Shown here one piece after another: positions 9,318-17,829 of a stretch of 64,000 bases of DNA. Origin of the DNA: Pedobacter sp. PAMC26386 (GTDB lineage Bacteria > Bacteroidota > Bacteroidia > Sphingobacteriales > Sphingobacteriaceae); NCBI GenBank assembly GCA_014302835.1, contig CP060294.1:682001-746000 (forward strand). Reading direction: 5' to 3'. How positions within the stretch are numbered: the first letter of the stretch is position 1; each line of letters opens with the position of its first letter. The notes under the pieces were generated by a model. It was not told where the DNA came from and did no database searches. It saw only the letters and a list, made by a program, of their open reading frames with translations. Both the position numbers and the translations under genes were made by a program.

Positions 9318-9695
9318 ATGAAAAAGATTGAAAATGAGATTCTTCCAAGCAATGACGAATGCGCAGACTCGCTCAAAAACGTCCTTGATGCGCTGTATGT
9401 TCTTAATGGAAAATGGAAACTGGCTTTGATCCTTTGTCTGGTGCAATCATCAAAGCGTTTTAATGAGATTCAGCATGAAATGACTGGCATATCCTCTAAG
9501 GTATTAGCTAAAGAATTGAAAGATCTGGAATTGAATGACTTTATCATTCGTAATGTATATCCAACTACTCCTGTAAGTATTATTTATGAAGCGACCGCAT
9601 ATAGCAGAACGCTAAAAAAGGTGATAGGTGAACTAAGTGCCTGGGGGGAACAGCATAGGGAAAATATTAAGCAAAGTATGCGGAAACAAGCTTGA
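9318..9695 (+). CDS. HxlR-family transcriptional regulator
   Basis: 125 residues with a complete HxlR winged-helix domain. NVLDALYVLNGKWKLALILC is the first helix with the family GKW motif, RFNEIQHEMTGISSKVLAKE is helix 2 and the recognition helix, then LKDLELNDFIIRNVYPTTP and the wing IIYEATAY. ATG 9318 is preferred to GTG 9300 because TATCTTTG sits between them. It lacks the N-terminal redox Cys of YodB/QorR, but ECADSL near the start offers one Cys. Divergent from azoR, it is the likely regulator of that gene. Confidence 0.9.
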   Translation: MKKIENEILPSNDECADSLKNVLDALYVLNGKWKLALILCLVQSSKRFNEIQHEMTGISSKVLAKELKDLELNDFIIRNVYPTTPVSIIYEATAYSRTLKKVIGELSAWGEQHRENIKQSMRKQA

Positions 9696-9755
9696 GCACG
9701 AAAAGAAATACCTTTTCAGAGAAGATTCAAATTAAAAGAAATGTTTTTTGATTAT

Positions 9756-10092
9756 TTAGGTCTTAAAGCAAATATATCTGATGTCATAGATTTTTAATAT
9801 CATTTTTGTAATCAAATTACTATAAATAAATTGTTGACCTCCTTCTAGTAAACAGGTCCCAACGACTGCAATTTTTTCTTCTATTTGTTCGGAAATTTCA
9901 AGTTGTACATCGGTATTTAAAACAAAATCATCTGTATAAGATCGTTTATTTAAGATAACGGCTCTTGGATTTGTAAAAAACAAATTCATCATGAAGACAT
10001 TCGTTCATAAATGCGCCATCCTTAATAAGCGATGCATTATAAAAAGCATCTTGTCTCAGTTTTATAAGTTTTCTTTCGTTCTGTAAATTTTC
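9756..10092 (-). pseudogene. DUF4440/SnoaL-like (NTF2 fold) protein, frameshifted
   Basis: On the minus strand, ENLQNERKLIKLRQDAFYNA, then DGAFMNECLHDEFVF, reads in one frame. TNPRAVILNKRSYTDDFV and VAVVGTCLLE-like sequence continue in another. The junction is a T6 run (A6 on plus at 9975-9980) that needs one T fewer for EFVFTNPRA. These are hallmarks of the DUF4440 NTF2-like family (LRxAFYxA, FMxxxLxDEFVFTNPxG). The C-terminal strand pattern also breaks down after GGQQF. Immediately upstream is an A13 run preceded by GTG; in the present length it puts a TGA before the frame, so even the start is unclear. Confidence 0.75.
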
Positions 10093-10117
10093 TTTTTTTT
10101 TTTTTCACAAAATTACC

Positions 10118-10253
10118 TTACTTGTTTAAGTTCGCATAGTAAAAATGGAACATGAAATTTTTATCCTGTAAAAAATGGGAAGGTGTACAATTCATGAAAT
10201 TTTTAAACTCTTTAATAAAATAATTTTGGTCAAAATATCCTTTTTCAAGCACA
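10118..10253 (-). pseudogene. AraC-family C-terminal fragment
   Basis: The minus strand reads LEKGYFDQNYFIKEFKNFMN, then CTPSHFLQDKNFM, ending with TAA at 10118. This is the second helix-turn-helix end of an AraC regulator (GYFDQ, FIREFK, TPSQF). Nothing AraC-like precedes it: the sequence runs straight into the G-rich element at 10254-10268. About 45 codons remain of a gene normally near 280. The DUF4440 remnant follows on the same strand. Confidence 0.75.
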
Positions 10254-10268
10254 GTGGGGAGGGGTGAG
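10254..10268 (+). repeat. G-rich element at the truncation point of an AraC fragment
   Basis: GTGGGGAGGGGTGAG resembles the G-rich half of the dispersed repeat (GGGGGAGAGGGG) and has the same orientation. The AraC fragment to its left is cut exactly here. The TTCTAATAGA half is not present, so membership is tentative. Confidence 0.35.
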
Positions 10269-10465
10269 TGTTTAACTTAATAATGAATTCTTCCATGAAG
10301 AAGATAATAATGCTGAGTAAGTTAAATTCAATAGATTTATTGTTCCCTTCATTACTTGGAATACTAGTTTGTCTTGTATGGAGGTAATGAACTTTCTTTA
10401 AGGTAACTTAGGTGTTACAATATATATAGTCAAGACGCGTTTAATGTGTACTTGAAACATGGGCT

Positions 10466-11323
10466 ATGATTAGAATAAAAGTGATTACCTTTTTAGGTTT
10501 GCTAGTTGCTTTGGAAGCATGCACAAAAAATTCTCCTGTCGAGGAACAAGATAATACATCGGTATTACCTGGCGGACCGGCAGAAAATAAAACAGATTGG
10601 TGGAAACCAAAAGCAGGTATTTCCTTTGATTGGAATTTAGAAGTAGCTAATCAAAGTGATGTTTATACCACAGATGTGGTTGATGTGGATGCATTTGAAA
10701 CCACAAAGGAGATGGTTACTGCATTGCATGCCAAAGGAAAAAAAGTGATTGCATATGTTTCTGTTGGAACGCTTGAAAATACCCGTACAGATGGGAATTT
10801 GCTTCCGGTTGAGGTTATTGGGAATATTTATCCTGAGTGGCCGGAGGAGAAATGGCTGGACATCCATCAGCTAGATAAAATGAAACCTTGGCTGATCAAC
10901 AGGTTTACCATGATACAGAAAAAGGGATTCGATGCAATTGAACCAGATAATATTGATGGCTATTCTGCTACTAATACAGGTTTTTCAATCAGTTTAGATG
11001 ATACTAAGAAATTTTGTGATTATATAATTACACTCTCTCACCAGATGGGGCTTGGCATTGGTCAGAAAAATGTTGGCGAACTAGCCATTGATTACAGTTC
11101 GAAATTTGACTGGGCGCTAACTGAAGATGCTTTCAATCAAGGATGGCAGGATAATATGAAACCCTATATCATACAAAATAAGCCTGTTTTTGCTGTTGAA
11201 TATACGGATCAAACTGACCAACAGTTCTTTAGTTCAGTCATCTGTCCAAAAGCGAAAGCGATGAAATATAGTGCTATATTAAAGAAGAGACATATTGATA
11301 AATGGGTTGTTTTTTGTAATTAA
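10466..11323 (+). CDS. GH114-type endo-alpha-1,4-polygalactosaminidase-like lipoprotein
   Basis: 285 residues with a lipoprotein signal (VALEAC, lipidated Cys at residue 19) followed by a TIM-barrel of the GH114 family. Visible family segments are WWKPKAGISFDWNL (the usual W-Q-W-Q-L equivalent), VVDVDAFETTKEMVTALHAK, KKVIAYVSVGT (the strand with YxSxG), WLDIHQ, GFDAIEPDNIDGY (conserved acidic residues on barrel strands) and ALTEDAF. Characterised members cut alpha-1,4-linked galactosamine polymers in exopolysaccharides. Exported to a membrane surface, it may attack fungal or bacterial matrix sugars; the substrate is inferred from the family. Confidence 0.85.
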   Translation: MIRIKVITFLGLLVALEACTKNSPVEEQDNTSVLPGGPAENKTDWWKPKAGISFDWNLEVANQSDVYTTDVVDVDAFETTKEMVTALHAKGKKVIAYVSVGTLENTRTDGNLLPVEVIGNIYPEWPEEKWLDIHQLDKMKPWLINRFTMIQKKGFDAIEPDNIDGYSATNTGFSISLDDTKKFCDYIITLSHQMGLGIGQKNVGELAIDYSSKFDWALTEDAFNQGWQDNMKPYIIQNKPVFAVEYTDQTDQQFFSSVICPKAKAMKYSAILKKRHIDKWVVFCN

Positions 11324-11343
11324 ACTAGACTCTTTGCTTTCCT

Positions 11344-11408
11344 GGGGGAAGTGGGGTTCTAATAGAAGACTTTGGAGATTTTCGCAGTTTTAAAGCAGAT
11401 TTTGGATG
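11344..11408 (+). repeat. Dispersed G-rich repeat, copy 1
   Basis: Starts GGGGGAAGTGGGG, continues TTCTAATAGAAGACTTTGGA and ends TTTTAAAGCAGATTTTGGAT. It aligns along about 65-70 bases with the copies at 13429-13500 and 21198-21270 despite substitutions. It lies 20 nt after the GH114 stop. Confidence 0.65.
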
Positions 11409-11480
11409 TCCACTAACCTGTTTTATAGAATAAATATTTCTATAGTCCTGCCGCCATAAAACCTTATCAATAACGCTTTT

Positions 11481-11707
11481 TTATTTTACCCTATTTACAA
11501 TTCCTGCTACGTCATGGCCTAAAACAAACGGTGTTTATAGGGCAAAATAAGTTTGAATTCTCCCGATCTGATTTTAGAATCCAGGAGGTTTACACGGGCA
11601 GCGTGTACTTCTATCAATACATCGTCTGCCCGTTGCCTAGGATCAGGTATTTGCTTGATGCGTCCGCCATCTTTGCTTTTGTATTTATCAATGATGAATG
11701 CTTTCAT
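11481..11707 (-). pseudogene. Zinc-type alcohol dehydrogenase / quinone oxidoreductase N-terminal fragment
   Basis: MKAFIIDKYKSKDGGRIKQI, then DDVLIEVHAARVNLLDSKIR and SGEFKLILPYK, is the start of a medium-chain NADP-dependent oxidoreductase. A frameshift near 11530 leads to PFVLGHDVAGIVNRV, the conserved GHDxxGxV segment, and the frame ends at 11481. Only ~75 of about 330 codons remain. It follows the SDR pseudogene by 10 nt on the same strand, so it was the last gene of a TetR-controlled oxidoreductase operon. Confidence 0.85.
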
Positions 11708-11717
11708 TTTTCTAATA

Positions 11718-12484
11718 TTATGATTCTAATACTTTGTAACTTGCCTTCGGATTAACTAAACCAAAAGCAATTTTTGGGAAAAAGCGGCTGACCACATAGA
11801 GTGCTTTTGTATCGCCTACACGGATGATATACTGATCCTTCCTGAGAGCTGAAATAAGGACTTCTACCAGTTCTTCTGAACTAAGTTTTTTGTCATTCCT
11901 TCCGGCTGTCATTTCTGTAGCAACAACGGGGGGAGTAGTTCAAATATTTTGAGATCACTGTTTAAAATTTGCAGGTGCTTGCGTAATGCTTCTGTGTAAA
12001 AGCGTAAGGCCACTTTAGATGCAGAATAGGTTGCTTCGAGTAACGAAGGGACATAGCTCAGTATTGACGTTGTGTTGATAATGGCACTTTCTTTTCTTGC
12101 TTTCAGCATATCCAGAAAAATGTTGTTAAGACGAATTACCCCAAGGTAGTTGACATTCATTTCGTACGCCGCATCTTCAAAATGCTGGTCGCTTGTTATG
12201 CCAAGGTTGATCCCGCTGGTTAACACACCCGCATTATTGTATAAAATATCTATCCCACCTAAGTCTTTTACCTGGTTGAAAAGTTTCAGTGCATCATCCT
12301 TATCTGACACATCGCTTTGAATAGCAGTCAGTCCCGGATACAGTTTCTTTGCTGCGTCTAATTTAACCTGATTTCTGCCAGTGATGATTACATTAGCTCC
12401 ATTGTCTAAAAATTGCTTTGCTGCTTCCAGCCCGATCCCTGATGCACCACCTGTGATCAATACCGTTTTTCCTTTTAATTGCAT
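11718..12484 (-). pseudogene. Short-chain dehydrogenase/reductase, frameshifted near the C-terminus
   Basis: The first 190 residues are a normal classical SDR: TGGASGIGLEAAK (cofactor loop TGxxxGIG), NNAG at the NAG motif, catalytic Ser in NTTSILS and YSASKVALR with the Tyr-x-x-x-Lys pair. At the C6 run (plus-strand G6, 11928-11933) the frame shifts. The remaining 64 residues (ATEMTAGRNDKK, then SSEELVEVLISALRKDQY) continue in the next frame to 11718. One more C would restore a ~254-residue enzyme resembling DltE-type SDRs. The TetR operator at 12564-12585 lies upstream. Confidence 0.85.
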
Positions 12485-12563
12485 GATTGAAAATTTATTT
12501 TGTAATATTTATCGGTTTGTGTTAGTAAGAGGGCTCTGTAGCCTGAGGTACTTTATTTTAATT

Positions 12564-12585
12564 AAATATACTATTTAGTATATTT
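12564..12585. promoter_or_regulatory. TetR-type operator upstream of the SDR gene
   Basis: Perfect palindrome: AAATATACTA, centre TT, TAGTATATTT. The same arms (AAATATACT/AGTATATTT) recur at 13215-13236 before the tetR gene, so this is probably the binding site of that TetR protein in the SDR/dehydrogenase promoter. Confidence 0.75.
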
Positions 12586-12601
12586 TTAATTCGAAAAAAT
12601 G

Positions 12602-13192
12602 CTATGGTGTATAGCTGTTTAATTCAGCTTTCAAGTTTTTAATCAGCCCATGCATGGGTTTTACCGAGTTTATGGTCCTACACATTATAAGGCCCCCCTC
12701 AACAGCAGCTACCGCTTTGAAAGCAAAAACGACTGGATCTAGCCGGTCAGAAAATTCACCATTTTTAATACCTTGGCTTAAAATGCTGACAAACAATTCC
12801 TGTCCCTGTCTAATAATGCCCGCTACCTTCTCTTTGATGTCAGGGAAGTTATCATCTGATTCCACGGCAATATTAAATACAGGACAGCCTCCGCAAAGGT
12901 AAGTGTTTAAGGGATCCTTATAAAAATCAAGAAAAGCGAACACTTTTGCCTTTGCTTTTTTTTCTTTACTAATGATTGCCGTTATTTTGTCGCCGTTATT
13001 TTGTAACATAAAATCAACAACTTGTAAAGCTAGATCTTCCTTGTTTTCAAAATGGCCATAAATACTACCCTTAGTAAGCTTTGCGGCTGCAAGCACGTCG
13101 TCTATATTAGCGCCGGATATTCCTTTTTGATTAAAAATTGGGGCTGCTGTTTCCAGTATAAACTGTTTTGTTCTTTCCGCTTTGGTTAACAT
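12602..13192 (-). CDS. TetR/AcrR-family transcriptional repressor
   Basis: 196 residues. The N-terminal TetR helix-turn-helix is clear: RTKQFILETAAPIFNQKGI, then IDDVLAAAKLTKGSIYGHF with the ENKEDL turn. The C-terminal ligand domain contains CGGCPVFNIAVESDD, typical of TetR proteins next to oxidoreductases that respond to electrophiles or aldehydes; its Cys pair could sense reactive compounds (inference). Matching palindromes lie before this gene and before the downstream SDR gene, pointing to autoregulation plus control of the SDR operon. The target genes are both broken. Confidence 0.9.
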   Translation of the reverse strand: MLTKAERTKQFILETAAPIFNQKGISGANIDDVLAAAKLTKGSIYGHFENKEDLALQVVDFMLQNNGDKITAIISKEKKAKAKVFAFLDFYKDPLNTYLCGGCPVFNIAVESDDNFPDIKEKVAGIIRQGQELFVSILSQGIKNGEFSDRLDPVVFAFKAVAAVEGGLIMCRTINSVKPMHGLIKNLKAELNSYTP

Positions 13193-13214
13193 ATCATCAA
13201 ATTTGATACTACAA

Positions 13215-13236
13215 AAATATACTTAAAAGTATATTT
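13215..13236. promoter_or_regulatory. TetR-type operator in the tetR promoter
   Basis: Palindrome AAATATACTT, centre AA, AAGTATATTT, 22 nt upstream of the tetR start codon and sharing its core with the site at 12564-12585. Consistent with autorepression. Confidence 0.75.
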
Positions 13237-13428
13237 TAAGATAATTTAAATGTCATAAATAATTTGTGTTCTGTAAATGGAATTCTTAAAATTAATTGAC
13301 AAGAAGTGCTAGATCATTAAGCTAAAGGTGGAGAAACCATGTGCAGAACTTATGGAAAGGAGTTGGTGATTTCATAATAAGACAAAGAAAAACGTTAGCA
13401 ATGTATATTGCAATTTGCGAATGTTTGT

Positions 13429-13500
13429 GGGGGGAGAGGGGGATAATAGAACACTTAGAGGGTGTTTTTGCCATTTTATGACAGATTCCGGATGAATAGT
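13429..13500 (+). repeat. Dispersed G-rich repeat, copy 2
   Basis: G6AGAGGGGG is followed by ATAATAGAACACTTAGAGGG and ends GACAGATTCCGGATGAATAGT in outline. It is the closest relative of copy 4 (21198-21270), sharing TAATAGAACACTTAGAGG and GGTGAATAGT-type ends. It abuts the 3' end of the CPBP gene. Confidence 0.75.
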
Positions 13501-13504
13501 AATA

Positions 13505-14383
13505 CTAGGAAGATATACCTGCCAACTCTTTACGCCTTGACCAGAAATAAATGGCGAGAAGAAAGCTGATGATGGGTAACACTAAACCAAACTCTCCTGT
13601 AAAATACTTAGTATTTTTATTTTCAATAGTAATGGGATTAAAAACAGCCTGAATAAATAAATTATGACTGGCATGCAGCATTACACCGGTCCATAGGCTG
13701 TTTGATTTTAAACGGAACCATGTAAAGATAAAGCTTACACTTATTATCCCTAAAGTGAAAGTGATAAGTGAATACCAGCTGGGGGCGCCGGCATTATAAT
13801 TTCCGAAAATTAATAAGGGGTAATGCCATATTGCCCAAATCAATCCCATTATCAATGATGTTTTGGTATAACTGTTTGTGCTTGTAGCGATTTCAGGTAA
13901 TAAAAATCCCCGCCACCCGATTTCCTCGCCTAAGGCAGTTGCGATACTTGGTAGCAGACCTATACTCCCCTCTAGAATACAAAATAAAATAATAAAGAGA
14001 CCACTGGGAATGTTGTTCCTACCTAAATCTTCTTGCATCTTTGCCAGGAAAGTTTGATTATAAAAGCCCCCGCCACCGAAACTCCACACTATAGTATAGG
14101 CTGCCAACGCATATAATAAGGGGATCAGATAAGACCACAATATGTATTTGGATTTGCCCCACTGCCATGCCAAATCAGAAATATTTCTGCCTAATATTTT
14201 ACAAGTGATATAGGCTGCTAGTGCTGGACACCACATAATTCCATACCCGTAGACCCGGTTGCCAAAACTTCCTGTTTTTACACCAGCATGTATAGTAAGT
14301 ACCCATACAACGGAACTTAAAAGTAGTATGAAAAATAAAAAAGTGAATATTGCTTTGCGGCTTGAGGTTTGTACATTTTCCAT
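13505..14383 (-). CDS. CPBP-family intramembrane metalloprotease
   Basis: A 292-residue polytopic membrane protein of the CAAX protease / Rce1-like (CPBP) family. Catalytic signatures are GEEIGWRGFLLP (Glu153, Glu154, Arg158), WAIWHYPL (His187) and LHASHNLF (His240, Asn241), all present in transmembrane context. Eight or so hydrophobic segments are visible. Bacterial members cleave membrane-associated substrates or serve in bacteriocin immunity; no substrate can be read. It is divergent from the sensor kinase gene, so a link to that two-component system is possible. Confidence 0.9.
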   Translation of the reverse strand: MENVQTSSRKAIFTFLFFILLLSSVVWVLTIHAGVKTGSFGNRVYGYGIMWCPALAAYITCKILGRNISDLAWQWGKSKYILWSYLIPLLYALAAYTIVWSFGGGGFYNQTFLAKMQEDLGRNNIPSGLFIILFCILEGSIGLLPSIATALGEEIGWRGFLLPEIATSTNSYTKTSLIMGLIWAIWHYPLLIFGNYNAGAPSWYSLITFTLGIISVSFIFTWFRLKSNSLWTGVMLHASHNLFIQAVFNPITIENKNTKYFTGEFGLVLPIISFLLAIYFWSRRKELAGISS

Positions 14384-14557
14384 ATTTATAATGATCAGAT
14401 TATATATTAGTTAAGGATTCATAATAATGATAGTCACCATGGATACCGTGACAAATGTATGCTGACTTTATGTAAAAGATAGTTATGTTAGGTTAAATAG
14501 CGTTAAATCGGATGTAATAAGAGTTGCTTGCCTGAAAAAAAAGCGGACATTTGGTAG

Positions 14558-15997
14558 ATGAACCGGATGCCGGAAAAATATGTTTATCCTTTAGTTGTTT
14601 TGTCTATGCTCATCTGCGTTTTGCTTCAGTTTGCTTGGCTTAACCAGCTGTTCAAAGAGGAAAAGCGACGGACGATTGATGATATTGGAAATACTATTAA
14701 TGCAGTATCCAAAAATAATATCTATGTCACATTAGAGACGAAATATAAGGGTAATGCAGCGTTAAATAGATTTTTTCTTTCTCCTGAATGGCTTGGGATC
14801 TCGCAGGGATTCGAGGGTGCCAAAGATGACAGGCTATACAAATCATTTGATATAAATCTACAACCTGACTCGACCGTACTGGATCTGCGTTTAGTATTTT
14901 TAAAAGATCCTCCGGTACATCGCCTAGCCCCTAAATACGGGATGGGATATTCTCTTCAACAGATGAAGACAATGGACAGTTTATCCCTAATCAGCTTAAA
15001 ACGTTCAGTTATTAAAGAATTGAATAAGCAGGGAATCCATTCCGGTTATTTTTTCTTAGTCCATTCTTATGGTAGGGATGATTTTCATTCAACTTCAGCG
15101 ATAACGTCATCAGATTTTATAAGCAGAAGATACACCTATAACCTTATGCACCTCCATACTGTTCAGCTTGTTGTAGATTCAGTTAAGAAGGTAGTATGGT
15201 TTAAAATGCGCTATTTTTTATTGTCCTCTATTTTGATGGTTGTTTTAACAGGAATTGCATTTTACTTCATATTTAAGTTGATGATTAGTCGCCGCTTATA
15301 TGCCGATGCCCGGATTGCTTTTACCAGCAACATGACCCATGAAATCAAGACTCCAATTGCTACAGTCGCGTTGGCACTGGAATCTATTAGTAAATATGAG
15401 CTTACAAAAGACCCTGCAAAATTGCAGCGCTATCTAAATATGGGGAGACAGGAATTACAACGACTTACACTTATGGTAGAGAAGGTATTAAGTTTAAGTA
15501 TGGAGGATGGTAAAATTATACTTAGCCCGGTTTTTTATGATGTTCAGTCGGGACTGTCAGATGTTATCCGCTCCATGGAATTGCCACTATTAAATGCAGG
15601 TGCCGTTTGCAAGCTGATTGTATCTTCTGAGCCCTGTTTTATTGAAGGAGATGCAATGCACCTCACAACCGTGTTTTATAATCTGATAGAAAATGCGATT
15701 AAACATGCGATTAACCCACTGGAATTGCTGATCACTTGTAAGTGTGACCGAGAATGGGTAACGATTAGTTTCAAAGACAATGGCCCGGGGATTCCAGATA
15801 TGTACAAGGAAAAGATTTTTGACCGGTTTTTTAGAGTTCCGCAACCGGAAAATGTTCACCAGGTAAAGGGTTCGGGCCTGGGTTTAAATTATGTTTTGAG
15901 CGTAATTCAAAGTCATAGTGGCACGATCTCCGTAGACAGTGATTATGGCGTAGGAAGTACATTTACAATTAAACTCGCCGCAAGTAATGAATTCTAA
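14558..15997 (+). CDS. Membrane sensor histidine kinase
   Basis: 479 residues: TM1 about residues 10-28, an extracytoplasmic sensor of ~190 residues without a recognised domain, and TM2 about 218-240. A kinase core follows directly, without a HAMP domain. H-box SNMTHEIKTPIATV gives phospho-accepting His261. The N box is NLIENAIKHA, G1 is DNGPGIPD, F is FDRFFRVP and G2 is KGSGLGLNYV. The gene overlaps the response regulator by 11 nt, a strong sign of a cognate pair. The kinase type (His-kinase A with short linker) is typical of Bacteroidetes OmpR-type systems. Confidence 0.93.
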   Translation: MNRMPEKYVYPLVVLSMLICVLLQFAWLNQLFKEEKRRTIDDIGNTINAVSKNNIYVTLETKYKGNAALNRFFLSPEWLGISQGFEGAKDDRLYKSFDINLQPDSTVLDLRLVFLKDPPVHRLAPKYGMGYSLQQMKTMDSLSLISLKRSVIKELNKQGIHSGYFFLVHSYGRDDFHSTSAITSSDFISRRYTYNLMHLHTVQLVVDSVKKVVWFKMRYFLLSSILMVVLTGIAFYFIFKLMISRRLYADARIAFTSNMTHEIKTPIATVALALESISKYELTKDPAKLQRYLNMGRQELQRLTLMVEKVLSLSMEDGKIILSPVFYDVQSGLSDVIRSMELPLLNAGAVCKLIVSSEPCFIEGDAMHLTTVFYNLIENAIKHAINPLELLITCKCDREWVTISFKDNGPGIPDMYKEKIFDRFFRVPQPENVHQVKGSGLGLNYVLSVIQSHSGTISVDSDYGVGSTFTIKLAASNEF

Positions 15998-16679
15998 AAT
16001 TTTATATGTCGAAGACGAGCCATTCATAGCACAAATCGTTAGTGAAGGCCTTATCAGCAGTGGTTATATGGTGAAAACTGTCACTGATGGAAATTTTGTG
16101 ATGAAGGAGTTTAAGCAATTTAGACCTGATATCTGTATTATGGATATTATGTTACCTTCTGTGGATGGTTATTCATTAACGACAGAAATACGTAAAATTG
16201 ATGCTCATATTCCGATCATATTTGTGAGTGCCAAATCAATGACAGAAGATGTGGTTAGAGGTTTTAAAACCGGGGGAAACGATTATCTTAAAAAGCCATT
16301 CAGCATGGATGAACTGTTAGTGCGGATTGAATCCTTATTATCCAGATTTAATAACTTATCAGGGATTGGCTCCAAAGATGAAAACGGAATGTATGAATTC
16401 GCGAATTGCCAATTTGATGCGGCACATCAACAATTGATTACCCCTCTCTCTACTTATCTTTTATCTTATAAGGAAGCCGCTCTGCTTGAGTTATTGCTTG
16501 ATCGAAAAAATGAGGTACTGGAGCGGCAGGAAGTACTGCTTAAAATCTGGAAGGAAGACACCTATTATAACACCAGAAGTTTGGATGTTTTTATGGCACA
16601 TTTGAGAAAGCTTCTCAGGGATGATCCGGCGGTGCAGATCCTGAGCCTGCGTGGGGTTGGGTACAAATTGTTTTGTTAA
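15987..16679 (+). CDS. OmpR-family response regulator
   Basis: 230 residues. The receiver domain (1-~118) has the acidic pair in YVEDEP, phospho-acceptor Asp53 in CIMDIMLPSVDG, Ser/Thr in FVSAKS and Lys in YLKKPF. The C-terminal winged helix (~135-230) has LLSYKEAALLELLLDRKNEV, TRSLDVFMAHLRKLL and the wing LRGVGYKLF. It overlaps the sensor kinase gene upstream. Targets are unknown. Confidence 0.95.
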   Translation: MNSKILYVEDEPFIAQIVSEGLISSGYMVKTVTDGNFVMKEFKQFRPDICIMDIMLPSVDGYSLTTEIRKIDAHIPIIFVSAKSMTEDVVRGFKTGGNDYLKKPFSMDELLVRIESLLSRFNNLSGIGSKDENGMYEFANCQFDAAHQQLITPLSTYLLSYKEAALLELLLDRKNEVLERQEVLLKIWKEDTYYNTRSLDVFMAHLRKLLRDDPAVQILSLRGVGYKLFC

Positions 16680-16847
16680 CTGCATGAATGCTTTTCAAGG
16701 AAAATTGATATTGCCATCTGCTGAGTTGGTTATCAATCCAGCTCTTCGTTGTACCATCTGTGGCCTTTTGAATATCAGTTAAAGCCTTGGGAAAGAATTA
16801 GTTTTATAAACCTGCATTTATGATTTAAGATTTTTTGATATAGTAAT
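16680..16847. other. Intergenic region after the response regulator
   Basis: No gene, repeat or convincing terminator seen between the response-regulator stop and the antitoxin remnant. Confidence 0.4.
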
Positions 16848-17032
16848 CTAGCCCTGTAAAATCTCTGAATTAGTCTTGTATTCAATAATTCTTTCATTGA
16901 CAATATCCTGGTGTTCTAAAAGAATATCTATATTCTCGAACCAGATCAATCGTTGAGTTCCAATTTTTCAGGTGATGATAATTGTTTCAACGTATCTATT
17001 AATTGTTTGAATGATAATTCTACGAAGATCAT
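16848..17032 (-). pseudogene. Antitoxin-like (addiction-module) protein remnant, frameshifted
   Basis: The minus strand from ATG 17032 reads VELSFKQLIDTLKQLSSPEK, then LELND to TGA at 16946. With a 1-nt correction it continues IWFENIDILLEHQDIVNERI, then IEYKTNSEILQG to TAG at 16848. The order (F-x-x-L-I-x-x-x-K-Q-L-S-P-x-E-K, then EHQxIVxERxxxYxxNPE) is that of short Bacteroidetes antitoxin / addiction-module proteins of RelE-type systems. No toxin gene is present next to it. Family assignment is from remembered sequences. Confidence 0.6.
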
Positions 17033-17143
17033 GATATCTATTAAATTAATGAAGAATACAAGGTTAATTTGTAAGAGGTTCTTTTCGGTTTGGAACCTAA
17101 CTAATCCGTTCAATACTTAAATAAATACAAAATAATTTTTTAT

Positions 17144-17161
17144 TAAATGAATAATCATTTA
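17144..17161. promoter_or_regulatory. Palindromic operator candidate before tetR (17183)
   Basis: TAAATGA, spacer ATAA, TCATTTA: 7-bp perfect arms ending 21 nt before the TetR-family start codon. Position and form suit an autoregulatory TetR operator. Confidence 0.6.
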
Positions 17162-17182
17162 GTTTTGAGCGATTATTAGATT

Positions 17183-17794
17183 ATGCGGATTAGGGATATT
17201 AATAAAGAGCAATTAGTAAAGGAAAAAGCTATAGAAACTATCGTAAAATACGGCTTGGAAGGCTTTACTATTAATAAACTTGCGAAAGCCTGCGGTGTTT
17301 CGGTAGGAACACCTTATGTTTATTACAAAGATAAGGACGATCTTATTTTAAAGATCGTATTGGAAGAGGGTGCAAGAATGGAAGATGCGATAAATGAGGA
17401 TTTCGATCCGGAGGCTTCATTAGAAGAAGGTTTGCGGATCCAGTGGCGCAACCGGTTCGACTATATGATGAAAAATCCTTTGCTGGGACAGTTTTTCGAT
17501 CAGATCAGCAGCTCAACCTACCATCAGCAATTCCTTGAAATGTTCACAAGCAATAGAGGCTCATTCTTAAGTAAGTTCAAAGAAAATATGGGGAGTTTCA
17601 TTAGTAATGTTGTAATGCGGGGCGAAATGGAGGACTTGCCTATTGATGTTTACTGGTCGATTGCATTTGGCCCATTATATACTTTAATGCGCTTTCATCA
17701 ACAAGGGCGCAGTATAACAGGTGCTTCGTTTCAAATCCGCGAAGAGCTTATATGGGCCACGTTTAAACTTGTACTGAAGGCTTTGAAAAAATAG
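17183..17794 (+). CDS. TetR-family transcriptional regulator
   Basis: 203 residues. The N-terminal helix-turn-helix reads AIETIVKYGLEGFTINKLAK, then GVSVGTPYVYYKDKDDLI. The C-terminal ligand domain is of the TetR_C type found in multidrug regulators and has no Cys-rich motif. A palindrome lies just upstream. It is followed after 35 nt by a carbohydrate-esterase gene on the same strand; whether it controls that gene is inference from spacing. Confidence 0.88.
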   Translation: MRIRDINKEQLVKEKAIETIVKYGLEGFTINKLAKACGVSVGTPYVYYKDKDDLILKIVLEEGARMEDAINEDFDPEASLEEGLRIQWRNRFDYMMKNPLLGQFFDQISSSTYHQQFLEMFTSNRGSFLSKFKENMGSFISNVVMRGEMEDLPIDVYWSIAFGPLYTLMRFHQQGRSITGASFQIREELIWATFKLVLKALKK

Positions 17795-17829
17795 CCACTC
17801 TAATAATAGGTAGTATAAATATAAAAAAT

